A DNA stretch of 64,000 nt from Lycocorax pyrrhopterus obiensis (taxonomy: Eukaryota; Chordata; Aves; Passeriformes; Paradisaeidae), in NCBI GenBank assembly GCA_014706295.1, contig JACSVZ010000007.1, positions 6,353,699 to 6,417,698 of the forward strand. The letters are read 5' to 3'. This document shows positions 35,701-46,184 of the stretch, piece by piece. Numbering within the stretch: the first letter of the stretch is position 1; each line of letters begins with the position of its first letter. A program made the position numbers and the translations under genes. The notes beneath the pieces are model-generated. The model made no database searches. It was not told the DNA's origin and was given only the letters and a program-made list of their open reading frames with translations.

Positions 35701-38700
35701 TAAAAGGAAAAAAAAGATTCTCTATAGTTGTCAAGTTTTATAAAACACCACTGAAAATAACCAATAACTCCCTTTTGCTCTCCCACCTTTGTGTCACAGT
35801 ACCTGTCCCCTTATAGACAAGGAGTCCATTTGGCCCTCTGAAATCAATGGTCTCTCCAATCTTCATGCTATCTAGAAACTGGGACATCTTCCCACCTTCT
35901 GGAAACTTGGGGTTCACATTTTTGTGGTAGACCTGTAAAAACAAATTACTTGCACATTATCAACCACTAACTTTCCTGCAGACAGTATTACAAACTGTAG
36001 AACACAACACTGCAGGCCTGAAATTCAGCACCTGAGGAAGAAATCGAGGCAATTCTTTGCTCTCAGTTGTCTCTTGAGCCTTGCAACAGGAAGCAGCCAA
36101 AATAAGTAAAATGTGCTGTTGGGCACATGTCCCTCTGCTCCCTACAAACAGCCAGGATAACAGGAATGGGTGGCAGGCAGATTATGTGCTGGTGGCCTCA
36201 TTTCACTATTGCCTTATGTCACCCCTTTTTTGTAGCTGCTCCTTCTGAAAATAGCATTGCTGCATCTTTTCCTTCTAAGACTTTGCCAGACACTCAGCCA
36301 CACAACAGCTTTTTCAGCTTGCAAGGCATGTAAGAAGCATTAAACAGTTCATAACAATTCACCACACTCATAACATGAAGAACAGAGCATGCAAAAAAAA
36401 AAAAAAAAAGCCTGGATTTTTGCCTAAGGACAAACTCTATGATAGAAAAGGATTAGGAAACCCAGAAGTCCTGGATCCCCTAGCTTAAAGGATTTGACTT
36501 GTTTTCTGCTTAGAGCTGTTAGCAGTAAGCATTAGCAGCAGCACAGGCATCTTGAGGGAGAGAGATCAGTATTCATGCACTGCCAAATAAAAGACATTAG
36601 GGAAGTTCCTAAAGTATTGCCAGGGAAGTGATTCTCTTCTCCATCTACTCTACCTCTGCCATCCCTCAGTGCCACACAGCAGACACACAGGATACAACTT
36701 ACTATTCAAGGGCAATGTGAAATGAATGAGTTGTTTGCCATGCAGTCACCCTATTTGAAAAAGATGAGACCTGATGAAAATGAAATTTAATGAAATTTCA
36801 GTGAAAGAAGATGAAATTTGATGACTAAATCAAAACAAACCATTTCACTAAAATGAAGTACTTGTCCTCCTTCCAGTTAGCAACTTATCTGTATCAAAGG
36901 AAAACAAAATTTACCTTTATAATTAAATCAACATAACCTTTTGTCTTGTCACTGGAAACTGGGGTATAGGCTCGAATCACCAGATTACCATCGATTTTTG
37001 CAGAAAGGTAAACATGCTGGCCTGGGGAGAAAGAATTGCAATCTGATTATGTTTTTTCATCCCTGGAGGACAAGAGAGAAAGGCAGGTATTGTAACCTTC
37101 TACGCATGCAACGACAGAGAAAATCTTTGCCATATAAATGCTGTATGAAATGTGCAGTTTCTTCTCTTTTTTCAGCACAGAGCAGGAACCTCCCAGGAAG
37201 TAATATGGCCATTCAGTTTCAGGATCTTATTCCTAAACTCTTAAGAATGAATCTGGATAAATACAAGCACTGCAGGGCACATGTCAGTTGGTTTATCATT
37301 TGTCTAGTTAATTTAGACAGTTCCATTACTCTTTCCCATACAAGCCAGAAGAGAATTTGGAGAAAGACAGCCACCATGCAAGGACACACCCACAGCATGG
37401 AATGGGATGACCCTGACACTTGTCATACAGCACAGGGAATTGCCAAACAGGGCAGAACAAACAGAGCCACATCTGCAGATCAGGGAGAGAGAGAGACCCT
37501 CCCCTGCAGAGATTATCACTGATTCAAGGTCCAAGGCTCAGTGCTATCACTGTTCCAGTGTTCAGGAAAGAAGGCCAATCCTAGGCTGAAATTCATGCTA
37601 CAGAACTCCAGATGCATGGAAGTGTGTGTAATTCAAAGGTAAGTGCGTGCACAGAAAAGGCTCTAAATATTTCAACATCCTCCCAGGCAGCAGAGTTTCT
37701 CATTTACAAGCATGACTGTATTTGCCAAAACCGTGAGGGCAATTGCCAACAGACTGAGGGGATCAGATGGAAGTAGAATGCAAATAAGAAATATGAAAAA
37801 GCTTTGACAGATACCACTCTTGTTTATATCCTGACTGGTGATGGATTCCATCAGGCTCAGTTCAGTTTCACTGCTCCATTTCTAATCTACACCACACACC
37901 TGGACAAAGCACACACAAAAGATCAGAAATAGAACCCTCTGGGAAACCTGACATTTCTCTCTGAGACAGCAGCATTCAGATACAGCTTTCAGCTCCTTGC
38001 TTTGCTGAGCCTTAAATTCCCAAACAGTCAGAAGACCAAGAACTATGAGAAACCAGAAATATAAATAATTGTTTCCAATACTTACCTACAGGTAATCCTA
38101 ATATATGATTTGTTGAAGGTAGCCCAAATCTGAATTTCTTAGTATCATGACTGATTTCCTAAAAAACCAAAGTTAGAATGAGGTCAACATCACCACTACT
38201 TTGAATTTCAAACTCTACTCAACACAATATGCTTTAGTAAGCCTGCTCTTTGTTAGCATGTAAGTCAAATGCTGGTTAAGGACATAGAAACAGCTTTGAA
38301 AAATAAAGTTCAAATAAATCAGGAGTTGTAGAAGCAGCTTTCTCCTCTTTACTTCCATAAGGAGTGACTGTTGCCTGCCTGCACAATCCCTACAGCGCCT
38401 TTACACAGATAAAATCAGGAAACTCTGTGCCCAAGGCCAGTGAGCACATTCCATGCCTGTGGCCAAAGATCACGCAAGACAGGGCGTGCAGGAGCGCAGG
38501 CTGCCGGGCTTGCTTCTCATGGTGCACCCAGACAGGAACCGAGAGAGAAAACACAGCCACGAGTTAAACACGCAAAGCATGGGGAAACAACAGTTCGCAG
38601 CGCGGCATAAACCCTTTTACGCATCCTGTCCCTACCCTGGGAGCATCACAGGGTGGCTGCAGGGGTCACAGCCATCCTTGGGGGGCTCTGTGCCCTGCTC

Positions 38701-39056
38701 TGGGGATTCGATGCCCGGGACAGCCCTTGGCCAAGAGCCCCTCAGGCCAGCGGACCTCCTGCCCTCAGACCCCCGACGCCCCACAGCCCTCAGAGCCGCG
38801 GTCACCTCCTTGTCCAGCAGCCGCAGCGGGTACTTGGCGAGCGGGTCCTGCAGGGTGACGGGGCCGCTCCGCCTCCGCGCTGTCCCTCGGAGCAGCAGCA
38901 GCAGCAGGGCGGACGCCGCTACCACGGCCACGGCGATGGCCACAGGCGCTCCCTGTGAGGAGGAGAAGGGCAGGCGGTGAGGGCACGGCGGCGGTGAGGG
39001 CACGGCCCACCCCAGCCCCAGCCGCCCGCCCGGCCCCTCACCGCAAGCACCTCCAT
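32563..39056 (-). CDS. CYB5R2: NADH-cytochrome b5 reductase 2 (CYB5R2), complete, 9 exons
   Basis: This FAD enzyme passes electrons from NADH to cytochrome b5 at the cytosolic face of membranes, serving lipid and sterol metabolism. Nine coding exons join in phase to 304 residues, as in CYB5R1/R3 (about 300). Residues about 8-26 form one hydrophobic helix ([17 protein letters not shown]), a membrane anchor. The FAD-binding motif RAYTPVSS is at 95-102, GGKMSQ at 127-132, the NADH-binding GGTGITPM at 183-190, and CGPPPMIQ at 277-284. CYB5R2 is chosen over CYB5R1/R3 from its position beside PPFIBP2 and OVCH2. The ATG at 39056 lies in a GC-rich, TATA-less island, as for a broadly expressed promoter. 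It is transcribed toward PPFIBP2. No lesions seen. Confidence 0.93.
33697..33796 (-). CDS. CYB5R2: CYB5R2 exon 8
   Basis: 100 bp, phase 0 to 1. It encodes [20 protein letters not shown] then [13 protein letters not shown], between TCTGCAG-type acceptor sequence and GTGGGG. Matches the human TEEDILVRKELEEIA segment. Confidence 0.95.
34386..34471 (-). CDS. CYB5R2: CYB5R2 exon 7 ([10 protein letters not shown])
   Basis: 86 bp, phase 1 to 0, between TTAACAG and GTGAGT. It encodes [20 protein letters not shown] then KCYLLFANQ, the NADH-domain segment after GGTG. Confidence 0.95.
34971..35054 (-). CDS. CYB5R2: CYB5R2 exon 6 (MIAGGTG)
   Basis: 84 bp, phase 1 to 1, between TTCTAG and GTAAAA. It encodes [20 protein letters not shown] then GMIAGGT, the start of the NADH-binding loop. 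Confidence 0.95.
35803..35932 (-). CDS. CYB5R2: CYB5R2 exon 5 ([11 protein letters not shown])
   Basis: 130 bp, phase 0 to 1, between TTTACAG and GTACTG. It encodes [20 protein letters not shown] then [21 protein letters not shown] contacts the flavin in this family. Confidence 0.95.
36769..36835 (+). repeat. Imperfect short repeat of GATGAAATTT
   Basis: GATGAAA and GAAATTT(A/C/G)-type words recur about every 10-20 bp in this CYB5R2 intron. The array is imperfect and low-complexity. Confidence 0.5.
36915..37021 (-). CDS. CYB5R2: CYB5R2 exon 4 ([11 protein letters not shown] motif)
   Basis: 107 bp, phase 1 to 0, between CCCCAG and GTAAAT. It encodes [20 protein letters not shown] then [15 protein letters not shown]. 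Arg-x-Tyr-Thr is the family's FAD-binding signature. Confidence 0.96.
38086..38158 (-). CDS. CYB5R2: CYB5R2 exon 3
   Basis: 73 bp, phase 0 to 1, between TTTTTTAG and GTAAGT. It encodes [20 protein letters not shown] then GLPV. FRFGLP is conserved in the family. Confidence 0.95.
38806..38952 (-). CDS. CYB5R2: CYB5R2 exon 2 (membrane anchor)
   Basis: 147 bp, 49 codons, phase 0 to 0, between CCTCACAG and GTGACC. It encodes [20 protein letters not shown] then LRGTARRRS, and [19 protein letters not shown]. It is a transmembrane helix followed by a basic stop-transfer and the conserved TLQDP(x)AKYPL entry to the FAD domain. The short human form I recall lacks this anchor. Confidence 0.93.
39042..39056 (-). 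CDS. CYB5R2: CYB5R2 exon 1 (start, MEVLA)
   Basis: 15 bp encoding MEVLA. The ATG sits in a good Kozak context (CCGCC then ATGG), followed by the donor GTGAGG. Phase 0 joins exon 2. Too short for open-frame scans, and chosen because it alone gives an in-phase start with a donor just upstream of the anchor exon. Confidence 0.85.
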
Positions 39057-39130
39057 GGCGGCCTCTCGCCCGCAGCTCCCGCCGCTCCAGCCGCGCTCAG
39101 CCCCGGCCACGCAGGGCCCGCTACGGCTTC

Positions 39131-39235
39131 CGCCTCCCGGTTCCTCCTCCCGGCCCCTCCTCCCGGTCCCTCCTCGGGTCCCGCCTCCCGGTTCCTCCTC
39201 CCGGTTCCTCCTCCCGGTCCTTCCCGGCTCCCGCT
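39131..39235 (+). repeat. GC-rich minisatellite in CYB5R2 5' flank
   Basis: Imperfect tandem copies of a 14-16 bp unit like CCTCCTCCCGGTTC (variants CCCGGCCC, CCCGGTCC) fill this stretch 75-180 bp upstream of the CYB5R2 ATG. Repeat number may vary between individuals. Confidence 0.75.
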
Positions 39236-39335
39236 TCCTGGTCCCGCCTGGGGCAGGCGGGGGCTGGAGCCGGGCAGCTGGTGGGAGCCCCGGTCCGCCC
39301 TCAGCCCGGGCTGGTCAGGCTGCCCCGGGAGCCGA

Positions 39336-39548
39336 ATTCCTGATTTCGCAGAATCGATTAGCTTGGGAAAGGCCTCTGAGATCACCGAGTCCAACCTGTG
39401 ACCGGGCACCACCGTGTCAACCACACCATGGCCCTGAGTGCCACATCCAGTCTTTCCTTAAACACCTCCGGGCATGGGGACTCCGCCACCTCCCTGGGCA
39501 GCCCCTTCCGATGCTTAGCAATCCTTTCCGTGAGGAAAAAGAAAGGGA
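39336..39548 (-). repeat. CR1 LINE fragment
   Basis: The plus strand reads as the reverse complement of a CR1 3' region: AGCTTGGGAAAGGCCTCTGA, then GATCACCGAGTCCAACCTG, later TCCTTAAACACCTCCGGGCA and TCCCTGGGCAGCCCCTTCC. It abuts the upstream edge of the CYB5R2 GC-rich island. Confidence 0.8.
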
Positions 39549-41597
39549 GGGCCCCAAAGTCGAACTAGTCACTTCAGATGAAGAAATAGCGGTATTTCTG
39601 TGCACCCCATGCACGGCAATACACGGATTCCTAAATGAGAAATAAACCTGCCTTCGTGCCACTTGTCGAAAAGTGCAAGGGATACAAAGCTGGGCGAAAA
39701 GAAAAACCGGGAAGATCCAATGAGAACGGGGTTGTCATGTCCTTTTGAGCAGACCCATAGTGGGAGGAGAGTCAGGAAAAGCATGACGTGAGTTATCTCC
39801 GCAGGCAGAGGAGCACAGAGAGAGCAGGACACCATCAGCACACCATTCCAGAGGCAAACAGGACAACCTACAGTCACAGATCCTCACCTAAAAACTAAAA
39901 TAGAGTCCCATTGCATGAACTCCGTTGAACGTTTTGGGGTTTTTTTTGGTTGGTTTTTTTTGTTGTTTTTTTTTTTTTAATCAGATTTCATTTGCATCAG
40001 AAAACAGTTCACATTTTTGCTAAAAGGTACCAGCACCTTACAAGAGACTAAAAAGATGCAACAAAAAAAAAGCAAAACTAGGCTCCCTGTGAAATCATAC
40101 TAGGAGAAACACAAAAGTCAACATCAAACATTTGTCAACGTCAAGCAGCCAAGCAAAAAGTTAACAATCAAATCAAAACCAGACATTTTAAGACAGAATT
40201 CAAGACAGGAATTTTCATAAGTGATACCAATTTATCAGCATATAACCACTGCTGATAAATATCAATATCAGCGCAGCTGATACCACTTGTAGTTCTCCCC
40301 ACACATTTTTTGCTTTTCTGAACACATCCACTTGAAATCCTTGTCTTAAATTAATAAACAGATAAAAGTCACCTTGTTCCTGTTAAGCAAAACAGAATAG
40401 CAGCCAAGAGATAACACACATCTGCTCCCAGCATAGACTGATACAGTCAGCTAATGGCAACTTCCACCACAACTAAACATTAACAGGCTTCTATTATAAA
40501 AATTTACAAAAGATATGTTCCCACCATTGCTCTCCTAAGGTCTCTTTGGAGTGTTTATCAAAGCTAGAACAAGCATACTCTATCAATAATGTAACACAGC
40601 TGTTTATCTGAATCGCTGGATCCGAATTTGCCCATAGCCCTTCCACTGTTAAGTGTTTTCATAGCTTAAAAGAAAACTCATCCTCAATATTTTGTGGGCT
40701 TTTGCCTCAAACTTTACAGTGAAGAGAAGAAAGTGGTGAAAAATGTTTACCTTATTCATTTGAGAATAAAGGCAGTGAAATTATTGTCTCCCCAGCTACA
40801 GAATAAAATCAAAGGTTTGAAAAAATCCAAAGAACATAAGTTCAAAACTAATATGGTAAAAAAAAAGAAGGTTAGTGGCACCAAATGCTTGTATGGGAAA
40901 AACTCTAAATATTTTTGCCATTAATATCAACAGAAATTAAATGACATCTTTTACCTTCTTGTTATTTTCTGGACCATTGAGTCAAAGGAAGATTACTCTT
41001 GTGCTACCTGTTGTACTGACCTACTGATCTAGTTTTAAACACTAAAGCTGACAGCAGAAGGGTCTGCAAAGCTAATTGGAGCCTGTCACCACAGATTTTT
41101 GTGTAAGCAGCCTTTTGGACATCAAACAAACTGCTATTTACAAGTTAATGCATAGATTAATTAGGATAGCTGTCACTTCTTGCATGGTCCCTTGGCCTGT
41201 AACACCTGCCTTTTCAAACACTTTTGTTTAAACAACACACAGTTTGTAAAACCAGAAACTGTATTAAAAATATCCTGCAGTATTTTATACTCTCCAGCAC
41301 TACATTCAAGGACATGCTTGGCTCATGTGGCTTATTTTCCCTCTTTTTCCTTCTAAGATGGATTAACAGAGTGTCAGAAGCCTGCAGGTAACTTGTGACT
41401 GCTCCAACACACGTGTAAAGCCAAAGTCTCAGTCCAGGTATGTCAGCAGTAAATTCACCAGGAGGGTAAGGATCAGCTACTCTGGAATCTGTTCATCAAT
41501 CATGAACTGAGATTCTCCCACCAAATTTTGTTTTCAATGACATTTGTGCTTTAGAAATGTTTCACAACGGGATCCATCAGAACTGTTCTTTTGACAG
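39549..41597. other. Interval between CYB5R2 5' end and OVCH2 3' end
   Basis: Mostly AT-rich with no exon I can support. T-rich runs occur at about 39941-39979. The OVCH2 3'UTR should run down from 41597; TTTAAT- and TATAAAA-type words near 41266-41290 on the minus strand are possible but unproven poly(A) sites. Confidence 0.5.
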
Positions 41598-41620
41598 TCA
41601 CACAATGGAAATGGAGAGAT
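41598..41620 (-). pseudogene. OVCH2: OVCH2 possible terminal exon
   Basis: After a strong minus-strand acceptor (T-rich tract then CAG at 41623-41621), phase 1 gives DLSISIV then TGA at 41600-41598. It fits the exon ending at 42038, but the peptide is too short to recognise. Confidence 0.4.
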
Positions 41621-42037
41621 CTGAAAAAAAGAAAAAAAATGAAACACGGTAAACTTTGCAAAGATCATGAATAAAGACAGGCTGTAAACTTGCCAAAGTG
41701 GACTCAGCTGCCGTTACCTGTCAGTTCATGCTTCTCTACTTCTCCCAACTCTGAGAAATGAAGCTGCAAAGCCATTGTAAGAAAAACATTCATCCACACA
41801 AGAAATGCAGTAGAGAGTGGAATAATAATACAGTGGGAAGAAATAAGATTTTCTGAAATTACTATTGATTTAGATTTGTCTGTTTCTGTGCATTCAGCTA
41901 GGGATATTTTAAACAGCCAAGATCTCCGGAAGTGCTGGACATCCAAATATAAAAATGGCACCCTGGAAAAGCCCTCGGGTTAAACATCTAACAATAGCAA
42001 GAGAATTAATTTAATTGGGGGTTTTTTTAATACATAC

Positions 42038-42206
42038 CACTACTATTAATATTGCTCTTGATCCAGTCAACAAAAAACCCAATGTTGGTGTATATTCCTG
42101 GGTGGTTCTTCCTTCTGCATCCCAAGCCCCAGCTAGTAATTCCATGAAGGGTGTAAAATCCCGAGTTATCTTCTGAAAGACAAACTAATGGGCCTCCAGA
42201 ATCGCC
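42038..42206 (-). pseudogene. OVCH2: OVCH2 S1 domain 2, catalytic Ser exon
   Basis: 169 bp, phase 0 to 1. It encodes [20 protein letters not shown], then [12 protein letters not shown] and [18 protein letters not shown]. The Ser motif is intact. If the donor GTATGT is not used, the frame ends shortly after at SSGMY. Confidence 0.9.
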
Positions 42207-42504
42207 CTGCACAAGGACAAAGGAACCTTGTCATGAGCCAACATCACTCCTTCTGTTTTTAAAATATCAGTTCAGCAAGGAGAGAGCCCAGCTGCTCACG
42301 TGCTTGGGGGTCTCCATTTTTAAAAGACATAGAAAGACACAAGGGAAGTAGCTCTTTTTGCAACATGGGTAATTAAAATCCGACTGCTAAGGAGTCTCTC
42401 CCTGTAAATCACCACAGCCTGTTTGCAAGGAAACAGCTTTGGGAGGTTTTACACTCCCCTTTCTAGAACCCATCTGGCCATATCCCAGGGGTGATGCAGC
42501 TTAC

Positions 42505-42650
42505 TGTGCATGAGTCCTTGCCTTCTTCCAGAGGGAATCCGGCACAGATCATCCTCTGGGTCACTTTGCTGGGAAGGTTTATGTAATAGCTCTGACATAT
42601 GTCAAGTACCAGGATGGGGACTTCCAGCTGCTGCAGTTTTTTCCCCTTTT
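42505..42650 (-). pseudogene. OVCH2: OVCH2 S1 domain 2 exon (Asp189 region)
   Basis: 146 bp, phase 1 to 0, between ACAGAG and GTAAGC. It encodes EKGKKLQQLEVPILVLDICQ through MICAGFPLEEGKDSCT. The Asp of KDSC is at the trypsin-like specificity position. Confidence 0.9.
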
Positions 42651-42928
42651 CTCTGTCTTGAATTAAAACACATCATCCAATAGAGGCATGAATTAGTGGT
42701 TCCAGAAGGAAGCTTTACTCCTCTCCTTTTCAAACGGTCTCAATCTAAGTTATCTGATTTCTCTCCTCCCACCCGTGTCCCTTCATGTCAAGCTGAGCTT
42801 ACACAAGTGAAAACTTTTAAACATGTCTGTTCTCCAAAAACTAATGTTTAGACAGAAGGACTGCTCCAACACAGAATGTGGTATTTAAAACACAGCTGCA
42901 ACATGTCCAACCAGCAAAGACTGCATAC

Positions 42929-43117
42929 CTGCTTCAGGTGCACCCCACCCTGTGACCACACACATCCTCGAGGGCTGCAGCACCGCCTCCTTGTCAGGGA
43001 GGCACACTGGGAGCACCGAGGGGTTGAGTTCCAAGGGCTCAGCCAGTTGCAGTAGGGCAATGTCAGAGTGGTCTCGTTAAAACTTGGGTGTATAATATGC
43101 TGCTTGACTGACCTTTT
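42929..43117 (-). pseudogene. OVCH2: OVCH2 S1 domain 2, catalytic Asp exon, frameshifted
   Basis: The acceptor (CCTAG) and donor (GTATGC) are good. The start reads KRSVKQHIIHPSFNET, then the frame must change to read SDIALLQLAEPLELNPSVLP and CVVTGWGAPEA. The exon is 189 bp, while flanking phases need 190, so one base is missing near 43068-43072. Without correction the frame runs into LTLPYCNW and loses the catalytic Asp. Confidence 0.85.
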
Positions 43118-43652
43118 CTAGGAAAGCAAAGACATCGACATTTTCTGAATGACTTGGGAAAGTGAGGCTTTAAGTAACTTCGGTTTTATAAATTTCCAAG
43201 ATGCCTTAAGAGGATAACACATTTAAAAGCAGCTCCAGAAACCACCAGCTTTCTGATATTAACAAATCAAGATTATGCATCTGTGACATGGAACAGGGAA
43301 CATGCAGAAGACTCCATCCAGCGAGGGTAGGAAGAGAGTCTTGGAAAAACATTTATCCAGTGTGAGCGAAGTGGCAACTTGTGCCCCAGTTATTTCTGTC
43401 TTGGTGACAGTCACCAGTGAATACAGAGACAGTACACCTCTCACTCCCACATCCTCCGGGACACTGAGCTTCAGAGCTCAGTGAAGGCACAGTGTGTTGA
43501 TAGTCACACAAAAGCCGTTGTGCAAATGTAGATTAGGATCAGCGTGCAGGCTGTTAGATTGCTGCATATGGACAATTTGCAAGTTGCATTTACATTAAAA
43601 ACTATTTTGCAAGATTGATTTGTATTTCATTACTAAGCGGAACACATGGTAC

Positions 43653-43722
43653 CTGTCTGTACTCTTGCTCTGTAAGATCATGAAGCCCTGTTACCACCAT
43701 CCATAAGTCTCTGTATGCTTCT
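43653..43722 (-). pseudogene. OVCH2: OVCH2 S1 domain 2 exon with lost acceptor
   Basis: It encodes EAYRDLWMVVTGLHDLTEQE then YRQ before GTACCA. The preceding exon ends in phase 2, which needs this exon to start at 43722, but the two intron bases there read GG, not AG, after a perfect T-rich tract. The nearest AG (3 bases on) puts the exon out of frame. Confidence 0.8.
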
Positions 43723-43957
43723 CCAAGGAAAAAAAAATGTCCATTGTCAGGCTGATAGAGCAGCAGTCTTGAAACCTGTGAATCTTAAAATGTGTTCCTA
43801 GCACATGCGTGTGGAGCAGAAGAATCCAGAGCCAGCGTAAGCTGTAAATAGGTGTAACCAAACCTGTGCCAGCCAGGCTGGATGGAACCAGCAGGCTGCA
43901 GGGGCACACCGTGAGTTACAGACATTCCCAGGGAAGGGCTCATCCCAGTGTACTTAC

Positions 43958-44144
43958 CTGGGATTAAGGCAGTGGGCAGCTGTGACAACCCATTCTTTGG
44001 CAAGAACCACTCCTCCACAGATGTGCTCATCTGCAATTTGTACACTAGCCTGCCAAGGCCATGAGTATGGAACAGATTCTCCACCCCCGATTATCCTACT
44101 GAAGATGAACCTGGGCTGATTTGAAGGCATTCCACAAACATCCT
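43958..44144 (-). pseudogene. OVCH2: OVCH2 S1 domain 2, activation site and catalytic His exon
   Basis: 187 bp, phase 1 to 2, between TTTCAG and GTAAGT. It encodes EDVCGMPSNQPRFIFSRIIG, then GGESVPYSWPWQASVQ and WVVTAAHCLNP. The cleavage site R/IIGG and catalytic His are intact. Confidence 0.93.
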
Positions 44145-44769
44145 CTGAAACAGAAAGCACTGATGTTCCAAGAAGCGTTTAGAGGTTAAGATCTGGAGAA
44201 GTAAAGAACGTTCCAGTTAGGGGCTACCCCACAGTTTCTCAAGCTCCACCTCCCCCTTTTTTGCTAAATCTTCCATCTTCCCTCATTAAATAGGATCCAA
44301 ATGTTTAGGCCACCATGAGGGGATGATCTTAGCAAAAACAGAGCTTCACCAAGATGAAAGCTACCACTTCCCTTCAGAAGTTTTAGCTTCAAACCTACAA
44401 TGAACAGGGACTCATCCCATTCTCCATAGAGTACTAAAGGAAAAAAGGGCAGCTCTAAAATGCTAGTTACTGTTTTCAGTTACCCTGTAGTCTTTGCAAT
44501 TGTTTTCCCCAAAGGAAGTAGGTGTAAACTGACATACAAACCAAAATGTTATTGCATTGCTGTACATGACTTAGCAAGATGAAGGAGACAAGAAAAATTA
44601 GGTTCTGCTAAAGCCAAAGCATGTAAACGCCACTGTGCATCTTTTTATTTCCTCAAAATATCTTACTAAAAAAATCTGGGCCAACCGCAACCGTTAAGTA
44701 TTTGAAGATTTTATAGTCCAAAAGGTACTCTCTATTCCCATGAAGTAAGTGTAACTCAGGTGGTCTTAC

Positions 44770-44847
44770 CTGTTGTAACCTGTATTTCTTCTTCAGTAAT
44801 ATCTTTATTTTCAAAGTCTTCATTAGTTGAATTCAAAGTATCTACAT
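44770..44847 (-). pseudogene. OVCH2: OVCH2 acidic linker exon
   Basis: 78 bp, phase 1 to 1, between TTTCTAG and GTAAGA. It encodes DVDTLNSTNEDFENKDITEE then EIQVTT, an acidic linker with an N-glycosylation sequon (NST), between CUB2 and the second protease domain. Confidence 0.8.
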
Positions 44848-45222
44848 CTAGAAAATGAGGGTGGTGAGTGTGTTAGCAGGATGTCTTGAGTAATATTTGT
44901 ATTATAGAACCACTTTTAATACCTTATTTATTTTTGCAGAAGGAATAGATTTCTGTTGTAGGGGTCTGGGCTGTTACAGTAGTAAAGTGCTGTTTAAAAA
45001 GCACCACAGACAAAACTCTCAGGTTTTGCATAGATTCATTGTTTGTCTTCACCATCCAGTAGGCCTTTGTTTAATGCCTTAAGAGGGTCACAATCCACTT
45101 TTTTCACTGAAACAATTTGTTAGATGAGACTCTCCTAGAGCAAAATAATTCTGAGCAGTCAGTTCACTGAAGAGCCCTTTGTGCTGCCCCAAGGAGTCAT
45201 TTTCCCAAGTTTCTTCTATTAC

Positions 45223-45354
45223 CTGTTACATGAACAAAGGCGACTGTAGCTCTGAATCCTCCAAAGGTCTCTGTTTCATCAGAGTGGAAGACAACCAGCA
45301 TCACAGCAGAGGAGCTTGGAACAGGTGCTGGTAGGGCAAATCCACAAGACTTGG
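45223..45354 (-). pseudogene. OVCH2: OVCH2 CUB2 exon, last part
   Basis: 132 bp, phase 1 to 1, after TTTTTAG. It encodes AKSCGFALPAPVPSSSAVML then VVFHSDETETFGGFRATVAF. The CG..xP and FHSD..GGF pattern is typical of CUB domains. Confidence 0.92.
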
Positions 45355-46090
45355 CTAAAAATGAGAAAGCAAAGGCTCACTACAAATTAACAGGTACTTT
45401 TTAATCCTTCTCCATCTCAACAGTGGGTGCACAATATTTTGTATATTCCAGCTCTCGGGCAGGAAGATAAAAAATAACCATGACCAAGAGGTAAGCAAAC
45501 TGAGGCTGAAGGACTGTTCTATTATTCCTGATAGCCTGTCCTTGTTCAGCAGTTACCTCATCAGAACAAGGAGTCTCTGGCATCATTTCACAAGTCCATT
45601 GCAGCACCCACATGTTGCCATTACACGTGAAACACCCCAGCTACCTGATTTTTCCTAATCTAAGCACCAGCTTCAAGCAAGTGCTGAAAACAGGTTTTTG
45701 GGATAGGCCTTCCTCTCTTTCACTATAAAGCAAGTGGCAAAAATTACATGCTCTGGAGTGAAGAACAACTGGATTCTGAAAAGGAGAGGTCTTGGGTGCT
45801 TTGTGTGTGATCATTACTATAAACCCAAATTACTGTGCTGTGTCTTTCCTTCATTTACATTAATTCAGAACTGCATTTCACACAGAATTTAAACACTCAA
45901 AAACAGTTCTCTTCAACATGGTTTTGCTTCTGTAGGTTGAGAAGAATTAGCAATACCTGCAAGCATTTTTCAAGGTACTGAAACTAGTACATATAACATC
46001 ACCTGATACTCTAGAACTTGATTCTAGGCTGGACAACAGGGCTAGTAAAGAAATAGATCGTCCTCAGAATAAAAAAATCAAAAGTCAAAC

Positions 46091-46184
46091 CGATTTCCTC
46101 CTCTTTTCCCACATCCTCATACACAGTCACAGCGTCACAGGAGCAATCTTCACTTTTTTCTACTTCAAAAGACTGGTATGTTAG
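46091..46184 (-). pseudogene. OVCH2: OVCH2 CUB2 exon, middle part
   Basis: 94 bp, phase 0 to 1, after TTTAAAG. It encodes LTYQSFEVEKSEDCSCDAVT then VYEDVGKEEEI. The only fitting donor is a weak GTTTGA. Matches the human SLEIEESGDC segment. Confidence 0.85.

Larger units (their letters stand above)
38640..39330 (-). promoter_or_regulatory. CYB5R2: GC-rich island and promoter region of CYB5R2
   Basis: GC- and CpG-rich DNA covers CYB5R2 exons 1-2 and about 270 bp upstream of the ATG, in sharp contrast to the AT-rich flanks. No TATA box is evident. The transcription start cannot be fixed from sequence but should lie just above 39056. Confidence 0.7.

Noticed and set aside
36941..37522. 193-codon plus-strand open frame
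   Set aside because: It starts within the antisense of CYB5R2 exon 4 and runs into intron; composition is not protein-like.
38453..39645. Several GC-rich open frames on both strands around the CYB5R2 start
   Set aside because: They are shadows of exons 1-2, the GC island, the minisatellite and the CR1 fragment. Stops are rare there because of base composition.
41704..41961. Possible third CUB exon for OVCH2
   Set aside because: The 85-codon minus frame has no CUB cysteine pattern and no fitting acceptor in phase 1.
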